Shown: positions 33,920 through 42,279, numbered from the stretch's first letter. The stretch: 64,000 nucleotides of DNA from Breoghania sp. L-A4 (GCF_003432385.1 NZ_CP031841.1:1589579-1653578), one strand, 5' to 3'. Numbers and translations: made by a program. The notes: generated by a model from the sequence alone, not told the origin.

Positions 33920-35413
33920 TCAGTTGACGACGTCGCGCAAAACCAGCACGTCGGATTTGTCGAAGCGGGGCTTTGCGGTCTCCGCGATGCCGGCGCCGCG
34001 CTGCGGCCTTTGGCTGGCGTCGAGATGCGGCTGGTGCGCGGCCTCGGGCGCGGGCTGCGGCGTGCGCCGCCAGGCGCCGGCGATGGCCTGCGCGGTGCGC
34101 ATGTCGAGATTGGCGCGCAGGGCGGAGATCTCGCGCAGACGCTGGATGCCGTGCACGGCGGGGCTCATCTGGATCATCACGGCGATGGAGCGCGAGGTCT
34201 TCAGCCCCAATGCCGCCAGCGCCACGGTCAGCGGCTCGCCGCCCGCATCCAGCATGATGTGTTCGGCCGTCGCAGTGTCCACGTCGAGCAGCGGCGCGAG
34301 CAGGCCGAGAAAGCTCTCCTTGTCGCGCGCCATGGCGGATTGCTCCAGGCAGCGCAGCATGTCCTGATCGATGTCAGAGGTGGGCGTGCCGGCGCGCAGG
34401 CTGGCGCGGGTGCCGACGCGCGCGCCGCTGCGCGCGGCCATCTCGGCCATGATGCGGCTTTGCGCGGCGGTGATGGCGCGGGTGCGCTGGGTGCTGTCGG
34501 CGTGGAGAAAACTCAGATCGCCGGCGCTTGGGGCGGGGCGCGGGGCGGCCGCCGGCGCGTCGGCGGCGGCTTGCAGGACGGGCGCCTCGATGCGCGTGCT
34601 TTCATCGGTGTGGGAGGGCGTGCCGGCCGTGGCCGCGATTTCGGGTGCTGGCGCGACGGGCGCGAGGGAAGTGGACTCGGCGGGCGCCGGGACCAGAGGT
34701 TCCGCCCAGGAGTCGTCCGTGGCCTGTTCCGGCGCCATCGTTTCACGCGCGCCGGGTTCTTCGGCGACGGTGTCGTTCCGCGTTCCGGAATAGTCGCGGA
34801 TGTCGGAGCGGATCTCGGCCAGCAGGCCGGCGAGCTCGGCGTCGCGTTCGGTGTCCGCGCGCGGGGCGTCCTTGCGCGGAGCATCAGCCGCCGGCACGAT
34901 GTTGGTCGGGCCATCGGCCGGGGTTTCGGGCGCGTGCGGGCCGGTCGTATGGCGGCCGGGGATCGACAGGCCGGCCAGCGTTTCCGGGGCGGCGTGGCGC
35001 TGCAGCGCGGCGATGACGTCGGGGGCGAGGTCCGGGCGCAGGGTGACGGCGCGGCGCACCGCCTCCGGACCGCGGCCCACGGCGGCGACGAGATCGCAAT
35101 GGGTGAGCAGCGGCGAATAGGCCACCACGCGGTGCGCAACCGAGGCGTCCTCATCGCGCATCAGGGTCAGCACCGTTTCGTGCGGCGCGTGCGCGCAGCG
35201 CGCCAGAAGGCTGGCGATGCGGCGGCGTTCCTCGATCGGCGTCTCGGTGATGTACTGGCGAAACAGCTCGGCGAAAACGTGGCTTTCCACGTTGTCGGGC
35301 GCGTCGCAGCCGACGAAGAGCTCTGTGGCGGCAAGAAGAATACGGGTCTTGCGGGTCCCGACATTGGACTGCACGAGGGCTACGACGCCTTTCGGGGTTT
35401 GCTGGTCTGTCAT
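33920..35413 (-). CDS. DUF2336 domain-containing protein
   Basis: About 497 residues from MTDQQTPKGVVALVQSN. The N-terminal 180 residues carry helical repeats of the DUF2336 type (LFVGCDAPDNVESHVFAELFRQYITETPIEERRRIASLLARC, VLTLMRDEDASVAHRVVAYSPLLTHCDLVAAVGRGPEAVRRAVTLRPDLAPDVIAAL), which resemble HEAT-like scaffolds. A long Ala/Pro/Glu linker and a second helical block (LRCLEQSAMARDKESFLGLLAPLL...) follow. DUF2336 proteins are common in alphaproteobacteria and their role is not settled. The frame is open to 35491, but 35413 matches family N-termini. A CtrA-box-like site lies 72 bases upstream. Confidence 0.85.
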   Translation of the reverse strand: MTDQQTPKGVVALVQSNVGTRKTRILLAATELFVGCDAPDNVESHVFAELFRQYITETPIEERRRIASLLARCAHAPHETVLTLMRDEDASVAHRVVAYSPLLTHCDLVAAVGRGPEAVRRAVTLRPDLAPDVIAALQRHAAPETLAGLSIPGRHTTGPHAPETPADGPTNIVPAADAPRKDAPRADTERDAELAGLLAEIRSDIRDYSGTRNDTVAEEPGARETMAPEQATDDSWAEPLVPAPAESTSLAPVAPAPEIAATAGTPSHTDESTRIEAPVLQAAADAPAAAPRPAPSAGDLSFLHADSTQRTRAITAAQSRIMAEMAARSGARVGTRASLRAGTPTSDIDQDMLRCLEQSAMARDKESFLGLLAPLLDVDTATAEHIMLDAGGEPLTVALAALGLKTSRSIAVMIQMSPAVHGIQRLREISALRANLDMRTAQAIAGAWRRTPQPAPEAAHQPHLDASQRPQRGAGIAETAKPRFDKSDVLVLRDVVN

Positions 35414-35484
35414 GAAGCCGCACACGCAATACAAAGGGCCACTGGGATGTCTAAGCCGAACTGCATCAAATTGCGTCAAAACCG

Positions 35485-35499
35485 TTAGCAATCCATTAA
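35485..35499. promoter_or_regulatory. CtrA-box-like site upstream of DUF2336 gene
   Basis: TTAG-N7-TTAA (35485-35499) is one mismatch from the full CtrA consensus and sits in the AT-rich gap between the DUF2336 gene and the divergent 62-residue gene. The position suits control of either. Confidence 0.4.
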
Positions 35500-35598
35500 C
35501 CCTGAGGAATCTTTAATGAGGTCCAGAGACAGCACAGTCGTCCGGCGTTTCTTGTTCAGGGCGTACATCTTCCAGCGCGGACGACGACGGAGGATGAC

Positions 35599-35787
35599 AT
35601 GGGCCTACTGCTTGATTTTTCCCTCACGCCGAAACGCCGCGAGACGACGCATGGCGCCGTTCCCGACGCCGGCGCCGACATCGTGATCTTTCCCGGCGTA
35701 CGCGTCGAACCGGCCGCGCTCGATCTCGGCGCGCGGGTCCGGCGGACGCCCGCCGATACCCAGGGAAAGCTGCGCCCCGACGCCTGA
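35599..35787 (+). CDS. Small hypothetical protein
   Basis: Sixty-two residues, MGLLLDFSLTPKRRETTHGA..., with a strong ribosome binding site (GGAGG, seven bases before ATG). There is no signal peptide or membrane helix, and the composition is soluble. No family is recognised. It is divergent from DUF2336 and separated from the next lipoprotein gene by about 210 bases. The good ribosome binding site and its place after a promoter-like AT-rich gap are the main support. Confidence 0.5.
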   Translation: MGLLLDFSLTPKRRETTHGAVPDAGADIVIFPGVRVEPAALDLGARVRRTPADTQGKLRPDA

Positions 35788-35996
35788 GGCGGACGGCGCG
35801 CGTTGACGGGATGACCGCCCGGCAGGGACTTAGAGCGTTTCCGCCGTACGGTAAAACCGGGAGGTCGCGGAAAACCGTATCCACATTGGCGCGCAAGGCC
35901 GTAAAATCGCCCCGACGCGCGGTGATTCCATCACGGATGAATCCGGCGCGGCCGGGGCGAGGGCCCCCCGGGCCGAAACGCGAAACTGGAGACGCA

Positions 35997-36821
35997 ATGA
36001 ACGCGAGCCGCCGGCACAAGGCGCGCACCGCCGCGGTGCTGGCTGTGGGGCTTGCCGCAGGCCTCCTGTCCGCCTGCGCGCGGCCCGAAGGCGATTTCGG
36101 CCGCGCCCAGCCCAGCGTCATCCACGACACCGTGATGCCCGAGACCGGCAAGCTGATCGCCAAGGTTCGCGGCAAGGGCGTGTCCGAATTCAACATGACC
36201 GACGACGAGCGGCTGCTGCGCGACCGGGCCTGGGCGCTGATCCGCCCGCCGCACGCCGCCGACTGGATCAGCGCCGTCATGGTCGAGGCGCAGCGCACCC
36301 GGCTGGTGGATCCGATCGACAAGTTTCTCTCCCCCGACAGCTACTACGTGCTGCTGAGCTCCGAGCGCTACCGCTCCAGCGAGGCGCGCTACGACCGGAT
36401 CGTCGCCGACGCCAATAGCGACGCCGCGCTGATCCCGCCGTTCTGCGAGGTGGCGACGCGGGTGGAGGATCTCGACCGCGAGCGCATGGGCACCATCGGC
36501 CGGCGCGCCAATCTGACCCGCCAGGACTATGCCGGCGGCGTCGCCCGGGTGGAGGAGAACCACAATCTCATCGCCTGGGCCAAGCGCGCCATGCGCTTCC
36601 GCTACCAGGCCTACAAGATCGCCGTCGACAAGCTGGAGATCGAGACGCCCTCGCGCGAGAAGGTGTGGGACGTCAATACGGCGCTGCGCAAGCTCGCCGC
36701 CGCCATCCTCTTCGCCGAGAAGGGGTGTCGCCCCAGCCGTCCGTTCGAGGCGGACGGGAAGGTCCGCAGGTCGCGGATTTTCACCGGCTGGGGCAATGAA
36801 CGGCCCGCGCCGATCAAGTAG
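35997..36821 (+). CDS. Predicted lipoprotein, unknown function
   Basis: This 274-residue protein has a lipoprotein signal (KARTAAVLAVGLAAGLLSAC), placing the acylated Cys near residue 25. The mature part is helical and basic/acidic with TDDERLLRDRAWALIRPPHAADWISAVMVEAQRTRL, YYVLLSSERYRSSEARYDRIVAD and VARVEENHNLIAWAKRAMRFRYQAYKIAVDKLEIETPS. That pattern is conserved in Hyphomicrobiales lipoproteins of unknown role. The frame is open upstream to 35811, but ATG 35997 follows CTGGAGACGC and puts the signal at the terminus. Anchoring in the outer or inner membrane cannot be decided; the residue after Cys is Ala, so outer membrane is more likely. Confidence 0.8.
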   Translation: MNASRRHKARTAAVLAVGLAAGLLSACARPEGDFGRAQPSVIHDTVMPETGKLIAKVRGKGVSEFNMTDDERLLRDRAWALIRPPHAADWISAVMVEAQRTRLVDPIDKFLSPDSYYVLLSSERYRSSEARYDRIVADANSDAALIPPFCEVATRVEDLDRERMGTIGRRANLTRQDYAGGVARVEENHNLIAWAKRAMRFRYQAYKIAVDKLEIETPSREKVWDVNTALRKLAAAILFAEKGCRPSRPFEADGKVRRSRIFTGWGNERPAPIK

Positions 36822-37138
36822 GGGCGGCCTTGTGGCACCGCAGGCGCGTTCGACGCCGCGGCGTTGGCGGGTCATGTGTGCGGACGGTCCAGCCCTTGCG
36901 CCGGACGGTTCGCGGCGCAGCCGGATCCGGCATCCAGCACGATTGCGCCGTCAGTGGCCTTCATCTGTTTTCCGTGCTGGCTGCGTGAAGCGGGCACCGG
37001 CCGCGCAAGCCGGGCGTTTCGCGCGAGCTTTTCCCGCATTCCGGCTCTCTCGACACGCTGACGCGTGCCCGGGCCGGCGCGGGCCTTGCGCGAATTGGGG
37101 TTATCGCCCTGGCGCCGCTCTTGCTGTGCGCCGGGCTG
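36822..37138. other. Intergenic, about 320 bases, no gene seen
   Basis: Convergent spacer between the lipoprotein gene and lrp. Frames here lack family features. No clear terminator hairpin was found. Confidence 0.45.
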
Positions 37139-37588
37139 TCACGGGATATGGGGCGCGCGGGAGAGGAAGGTGTGAAACGTGATGATCGTCTCCGACGATT
37201 CCACGCCCTCGATCGCGTAGATCCTCTCAAAGATGTCCTCCATGTCGGCCGCAGCCCGCGTGCGGACTTTCAGCAGGATGGAGAACTGCCCGGCAGTCGA
37301 GTGGATTTCCTCGATTTCCGGGATTTTTTCAAGCTCCTTCACCTGCTTCTTTTTGAGTCCTCCCTTCGCTTTAAGAAAAATGAAGGCCAGAAACGGTCTT
37401 CCGATGGCGTGCGGATCTATTTCCGTGCGCGACCCCGTAATAATTCCATCGTTCTTGAGGCGCTTTATGCGTTCGAACGTTGCCGGTCCGGAAAGATTGA
37501 CTTGCTTTCCGATCGCGACATTGGTCGCTGTCGCGTCATCTGACAGAACGCGCAAGATGGCGAGGTCGACTTCGTCAATTCCAGTCAT
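37139..37588 (-). CDS. Lrp/AsnC family transcriptional regulator
   Basis: The 149-residue protein begins MTGIDEVDLAILRVLSDDATATNVAIGKQVNLSGPATFERIKRLKNDGII, the Lrp helix-turn-helix. A ligand-binding RAM domain follows (FLAFIFLKAKGGLKKKQVKELEKIPEIEEIHSTAGQFSILLKVRTRAAADMEDIF) and the protein ends VESSETIITFHTFLSR. Such proteins sense amino acids. The frame stays open upstream to 37786, but start 37588 gives the family N-terminus. It is transcribed divergently from the dioxygenase operon, with an AT-rich palindrome between them, so it most likely senses the pathway's amino-acid substrate or product and controls the operon. Confidence 0.92.
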   Translation of the reverse strand: MTGIDEVDLAILRVLSDDATATNVAIGKQVNLSGPATFERIKRLKNDGIITGSRTEIDPHAIGRPFLAFIFLKAKGGLKKKQVKELEKIPEIEEIHSTAGQFSILLKVRTRAAADMEDIFERIYAIEGVESSETIITFHTFLSRAPHIP

Positions 37589-37638
37589 CGGTTGTTTTCT
37601 TCCCGGATCGCGCTTGACATCGTTTGGTATAAACCTCA

Positions 37639-37663
37639 ATATGCAGAATAATATTTTGCATAT
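37639..37663. promoter_or_regulatory. Palindromic Lrp-type operator candidate
   Basis: ATATGCA and TGCATAT are exact inverted arms of seven bases around an 11-base AT-rich centre. A further GCATATG-like copy lies at 37698-37704. The whole gap 37589-37784 is AT-rich in a GC-rich setting and shared by lrp and the divergent operon. Spacing and symmetry fit Lrp dimers. Confidence 0.55.
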
Positions 37664-37784
37664 GATAAGTTTAACAAAACGAATGTAAACAAGACAATCG
37701 CATATGGCCCGGTGCTTGGCAAGCCTAACACCTCGCCCGGGACGGCGCTTTGCAGCCGGTTTCAGACGATGACGGAGGGCATTC

Positions 37785-38524
37785 ATGCAGGAAGCCGCAC
37801 AAGAAAACCTGCGCTCCGCGGGCTTCGCCTTTCACGCGGGCGACGAACTGCCGATCCCGGGCGAGCTTGCGTCCCGATCGGACGCGCTGGCTCTTGAATG
37901 GGACAATCTCGAGCCCGACAACTATCTCAGGGACGGCGCGACATTCCGCGAGCGGCGGTACGGGAGATACGCCTTCCAGCCGAGCACGGAACGGATCGTC
38001 CTGCTTGCCCACAAGCCGTACCTTCAGTCGAAGGCGACGAATTCCTACGCCGGCGGCATCGAGCGCGTGGTCGCGCCGGTCACGGCGTCGATCAACTCCA
38101 ATCCCGTCCTGAGCCTGCTCATCAAGCACGACTTCAAATGCTTTCCGGCGCACGCGTTTCCACCGGACGACTGGTGGCTGGTCGCGTGCCACATGTTCCG
38201 CATCATCGGGCGATCCAACGAACTTGGAGAGCCCACGCCCGAAGGGGTTCATCGCGACGATATCGACTTCGGCGCGATGCATCTGATGAAGCGCGAAAAC
38301 GCGCTCGGCGGGCTGTCCCGCATCCACAACGAAGACAGGAGCATCAAGGCGGAGCTCTGTCTGTCGGCCCGTTCGATACGCTGTATTGGGCCGACCGGCA
38401 GATCCTGCATTCCGTTACGCCGATCTCGCCCACCGACGGCGACAGGCCGGCGGTGCGCGACATCCTCATTCTCGGCTTCACGCACACGCCAGATCTCCTG
38501 GAACGAGAGGGAGTTCGACCATGA
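37785..38524 (+). CDS. 2OG-Fe(II) dioxygenase family (PF10014-like) amino-acid hydroxylase, frameshifted here
   Basis: This looks like a free amino-acid hydroxylase of the type represented by Bacillus L-isoleucine 4-hydroxylase: an oxygenase using 2-oxoglutarate and Fe(II). The metal motif HXD is His156-Arg-Asp158 in PTPEGVHRDDIDFG, the distal histidine is in ILHSVTPI, and the core has WWLVACHMFRI and GGLSRIHNE. After residue 194 one base is missing at 38366-38370 (TCGGCCCG); restoring it continues as GPFDTLYWADRQILHSVTPI to a 246-residue product. The stop overlaps the next start (ATGA at 38521). It opens a five-gene operon divergent from an Lrp regulator. The substrate is unknown. Confidence 0.85.
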
Positions 38525-39422
38525 CAATTCTGGAACAGAACGCCAAGACCACATTCGCGCCGCTCGTCATCGCCTGCCTGGTGATCGTTTACATCGTCTG
38601 GGGTCGACCTATCTGGCGATCGCCTATGCGCTGGAGAGCTTTCCACCACTGCTGATGGCGGCCACGCGGTTTCTCACAGCCGGGCTGACGATGGTCCTGT
38701 TCCTGGCGCTGCGCGGACACCCTTTGCCGTCGCTGAAGGAGCTTGGCGGCGCGGCGGTCGTCGGCACCAGCATGCTCGGTCTCGGCGTCGGCAGCATCGG
38801 CATCGCGGAGCAGACGATCTCGAGCGGCATGGCGTCGATCGGCATCGCGACGGTCCCGATCTGGGCCGTGCTGCTGGCCGGGCTGCTCCTGCGCGAGTGG
38901 CCCAACCGGTGGGAAATGGCCGGCATCGCGCTGGGGTTCGTCGGCGTCGTGTTTCTCAACGTCGAGGGCTCGCTCAACGGGGCGGCATCCGGCGCCCTGA
39001 TCATCGTCGGCGCGGCCCTGTTCTGGGGGCTCGGCTCGGTGCTCAGCCGCGTGGTTCCCCTGCCGACGGGCCCCACGGCCTATGCCTATGAGATGCTGAC
39101 GGGCGGCATCGCCCTGAGCATCGCCGCCTTCGCGCTCGGCGAGAGGATGACCGTGTGGCCGACGACCGAGGCCTTCGCCGGCTGGCTGTATCTGGTGATC
39201 GGCGGGTCCTTCTTCGCCTACACCGCCTACATGTACCTGCTGCAGCAGGTGCGCACGTCGGTGGCGACGAGCTACGCCTTCGTGACGCCGGTCGTCGCCA
39301 TCCTGCTCGGCGTCCATTTTCTCGAGGAATCCGTATCCCGGTTCACGATTCTCGCAGTCGTCAGTGTCCTGCTCGGCGTGTGGTGCATTTTCCGCGGCCG
39401 GGAAGACAAGAACAAGGCCTAG
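38521..39422 (+). CDS. EamA/RhtA-type exporter, frameshifted here
   Basis: This drug/metabolite transporter family protein has ten predicted helices in two EamA repeats, such as ATRFLTAGLTMVLFLALRGH and YTAYMYLLQQVRTSVATSYAFVTPVVAILLGVHFLEE. A base is missing in the G-run 38600-38603: VYIVWG must continue as STYLAIAYALESFPP, a typical family opening. Repaired length is about 300 residues. Homologues export amino acids, and an RhtA-like exporter next to an isoleucine hydroxylase is known in Bacillus thuringiensis, so export of the hydroxylated or final product is likely. It is translationally coupled to the dioxygenase by ATGA. Without correction the two genes appear as one false 545-residue frame. 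Confidence 0.87.
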
Positions 39423-39474
39423 AAACGTTTCGGCGGCAAGCAGTTGTGACACCAACCGCATCGGGGAGGAAGCA

Positions 39475-40062
39475 ATGATTGACGAAGAGATACTGTTTAT
39501 CGGCGACTCGTCGCGATGGAGCAAACTGGCGGCCGAGAGCTTGAAATGCACATTCGCCGAGGTCGACGCGCGGTTCTGGGACTACGGAGACACCCCGCTG
39601 GATTTTCGCGACGATTTTGCATGCGACCGGATCTTCACCTTCAAGGCCGACTGGGTTCTCACGCCGGCCGTTCTGGGGCGGGTGCGCAAGACGGCGATCA
39701 ATTTCCATCCCAGCATTCCAGACTATCGCGGCGTCGGCGGCTATAATTTCGCTCTTCTGGACGGGCGGAGGATTTTTGGGGCGATGTGCCATCACATCGT
39801 CGACGAAATCGACTCCGGGCCGATCATCAAGGTCCAGCGCTTTCCCATCCTGCCGGCCGAATCCGTCGACGCGCTCCGAGAGCGCACGGCTTCCTATTGC
39901 CTGACGCTGTTTTACGAAATCCTGCACACGATCGCCGAGCGCAGGACCCTGCCGCTGGCCGCGTCGGAGCGGTGGGGGCAGCGCCTGTTCACCCGGAAGA
40001 TGCTGGCCGAGCTTGAAGCGTCGGATCTGCTGGCAACGCCACCGCTGAAGATTTCCGCATAA
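39475..40062 (+). CDS. Stand-alone formyltransferase-fold protein
   Basis: The 195 residues correspond to the catalytic half of folate-dependent formyltransferases. The triad positions look present: Asn76 and His78 in AINFHPSIPDYRG, and an Asp in HHIVDEIDSGPII (Asp110 or Asp113), matching the Asn-His-Asp of GAR transformylase. The Rossmann-like start is unusual (LFIGDSSRWSKLAAES), and there is no C-terminal domain as in Fmt or ArnA. It likely formylates an amino group of an operon intermediate using 10-formyl-tetrahydrofolate, though a deformylating or hydrolytic role is possible. ATG 39475 follows GGGGAGGA. It lies between the exporter and the ArgG-like gene in the same direction. Confidence 0.82.
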   Translation: MIDEEILFIGDSSRWSKLAAESLKCTFAEVDARFWDYGDTPLDFRDDFACDRIFTFKADWVLTPAVLGRVRKTAINFHPSIPDYRGVGGYNFALLDGRRIFGAMCHHIVDEIDSGPIIKVQRFPILPAESVDALRERTASYCLTLFYEILHTIAERRTLPLAASERWGQRLFTRKMLAELEASDLLATPPLKISA

Positions 40063-40074
40063 GGGAGGACGTCC

Positions 40075-41309
40075 ATGAAACTGGTTTTGGCATATTCAGG
40101 GGGCTCGACACCTCGATCGCGCTTGCCTGGCTGCAGCGGGCCTACAACGCGGATGTGGTGGCGTTCTGCGCCAACCTCGGCCAGGTCGACGATCTGTCGC
40201 ATGTGGAGGCGCGGGCGCGGAAAAACGGCGCCTCGGCCGTGTATATGGACGATCTGCGCGAGGAGTTCATTCGCGAGTATGCCTTCCGTTCGCTGCGCGC
40301 GGGCGCCCTGTATGAGGGACGGTATCACATGGCGGCATCGCTTGGCCGCCCGCTGATCGCGAAGCGGCTGGTCGAGATCGCCCACATGGAAGGGGCCGAT
40401 GCGATCGCGCATGGCGCGACCGGCAAGGGCAACGACCAGGTCCGGTTCTTTTCCTCCGTCATGGCCCTGGACCCCACGCTGCGGGTCATCGCGCCGGTGA
40501 TGGAGTGGGACCTGACCACGCGGTCGAAGCAGATCGGCTATGCCGCGCAATACGGTATCGAGATTCCGGCGTTCAAGAGCAGCCCCTACAGCCGCGATTC
40601 CAACCTGTGGGGAACCAGCGTGGAGTGCGGCGAACTGGACGACATCGGCAAGCTGCCGCCCCGCGACGCCTACACGCTGACGGCCGATCCGGACGAGGCG
40701 CCGCACGAGGCGGTGGACATCGCCATCGACTTTGCCGGCGGAGTTCCGGTCCGGCTCGATGGCGCCGCCCTGTCCGCGGCCGAACTGGTGGCGGCTTTGA
40801 ACCGGATCGGCGGCGCGCACGGGATCGGCAGGCTGGACATCATTGAAAACCGGCTCGTCGGGTTCAAGGTGCGCGGCGTTTACGAAAGCCCCGCCGCCGA
40901 AATCCTCTCCCAGGCGATGCGCGAGCTGGAAAACCTGGTGCTGGACCGGGACCTCCTGCACATGAAGACGGGTTTGTCCCAGCACTATGCCGAGCTGATC
41001 TACGACGGGAAATGGTTCAGCGGCCGGCGCGAGGCGCTGGATGCGTTCTTTGAGAGCTATGCGCACAAGGTGACGGGGACGATCAAGCTTCGCCTGAATC
41101 GCGGACGTGTCACCATCGTGTCGCGAAGCGCGCCCGAGGCGCTCTACAACCTGGAAATCTCTTCCTACGAGTCGGATGTCGGGTTCGATCAGACCGCGGG
41201 TGTGGGCTTCTCCTATATCTGGTCGATGCAGGGACGGGTCGCGGCGCTGCAAAAGGCGGCCAAGGCGCCGGAACCGGTGGCCGAACCGTCGCGGCAGATG
41301 GCGGTCTGA
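40075..41309 (+). CDS. Argininosuccinate-synthase-like ligase (ArgG paralogue), frameshifted here
   Basis: The family enzyme joins citrulline and aspartate with ATP. The N-terminal P-loop reads LVLAYSGG and, after restoring one G in the run 40099-40103, LDTSIALAWLQ. Other motifs are RPLIAKRLVEIA and GATGKGNDQVRFF, and a late block YAELIYDGKWFS. Repaired length is 411 residues. Several segments depart from the usual alphaproteobacterial ArgG: NLWGTSVECGELDDIGKLPP where the substrate loop lies, and a C-terminus GVGFSYIWSMQGR in place of GFIKLNALRL. This, and its place in a hydroxylase/formyltransferase/EctC operon, suggests a specialised ligase with a different acceptor. It could still make argininosuccinate. 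Start ATG 40075 follows GGGAGGA. Confidence 0.85.
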
Positions 41310-41379
41310 TGCCGGATTCATGCGAGATCAGGCCGATGACGCCGGCTTCGGGCTCCCTCGCAGCGTGAAGGAGGGCGCC

Positions 41380-41724
41380 GTGAAGATACGATCCTACGCC
41401 GAGCGCAGACAGGACGGCTATCTCATCGAGCGGCCGTCATGGGATTCGGTCCGCATGGCGCTCGCCGAGGATCGCCTCGGGTACTCCTTGCATGTCACCA
41501 GGCTGCATGCCGGGGATATCGGTGCGGCACAGTATCCGGAGCACGTTGAAGCCGCCTACTGCATGGACGGCCGGGGAACGATCACATATGGCGCCGACGA
41601 CGAGCATTCCCGGCCGATCGAACCGGGTGTGATGTTCGTCCTGGACCAGCATGACCGGTACCGCATGCACGTGTCGGAGCCGATGACGCTGCTGTGCGTG
41701 TTCACGCCCGCGTTCGAAGAGTGA
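41380..41724 (+). CDS. Ectoine-synthase-like cupin (EctC homologue with altered metal ligands)
   Basis: The 114-residue cupin aligns end to end with the EctC core. From GTG 41380 (GGAGG just upstream), Trp21, Ser23, Arg25, Thr40 and Glu57 fall at the same numbers as the substrate and iron residues that I recall for EctC. The other two iron ligands differ: Tyr85 corresponds to Phe86 in GVMFVLDQHDRY, and His93 to Tyr94. The C-terminal tail of EctC is missing. No ectA or ectB lies in the window, so this is an orphan cyclase-like protein, perhaps closing or opening a ring in the product of the neighbouring enzymes. An upstream ATG at 41320 is the alternative start. Confidence 0.83.
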   Translation: MKIRSYAERRQDGYLIERPSWDSVRMALAEDRLGYSLHVTRLHAGDIGAAQYPEHVEAAYCMDGRGTITYGADDEHSRPIEPGVMFVLDQHDRYRMHVSEPMTLLCVFTPAFEE

Positions 41725-42279
41725 GTTCATACGCCGGTCGCCGTGCGCGACGGTGCCCGGACAGGATCCCAGAAGCGCGTCTTTGATAAGGCGCGTGGAC
41801 GCGACCTCCGGCGGGCTTGCCCGGGCCCGCCGGAGGCGTAGCATCACGTGCCCGCACGCCCGCCCCGGTACGGGCGACCGGTCATGCGAGGCGTCGCATC
41901 CAGGATTTGCGGCTTGTGTGGCGCCCGTAGCCGCGTCCGGGCCGGGCGGATCACGAAAACCTGTTCGTCCGCCGGATGCGGCAGTAGGTGACAAGGCGGC
42001 ACGGCCCCATTCGGGGCCGCGTCGCGGCGCGCGAACGGCTGTCTCGAAGGGGCGGTAACAGGTCCGGAAAGCCGGCCCCATTGTCAACATGAGGCACGGT
42101 CAACATGAGGCCCGCCGCCGGATTGGGGCGGCTCGCCCGCTGTTCATTTTCTTGGAACCGGTTCAGCGTGTCCGAGCTGAAGACGACATGGAGGGAGGCG
42201 CAGCTTCCCGGAAAGCTGTTCTTGCGGTCAAATCGGGTCCATGATCGGGTGTGGCGGCATGGGGAGAGCGAGAGGCAGC
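41725..42279. other. Intergenic, about 550 bases, no supported gene
   Basis: Frames here are arginine-rich and look spurious. A short tandem duplication, GTCAACATGAGGC, occurs twice at 42084-42108. This spacer separates the Lrp-linked operon from the DUF1194 gene. Confidence 0.45.

Noticed and set aside
37785-39422. A single 545-residue fusion of dioxygenase and EamA transporter
   Set aside because: The long frame exists only because two one-base losses cancel in register. Family alignments break at 38366 and 38600, and a natural ATGA stop/start overlap lies at 38521-38524.
41753-42058. 101-codon frame after the EctC-like gene
   Set aside because: Proline/arginine-rich, no ribosome binding site, no family features.
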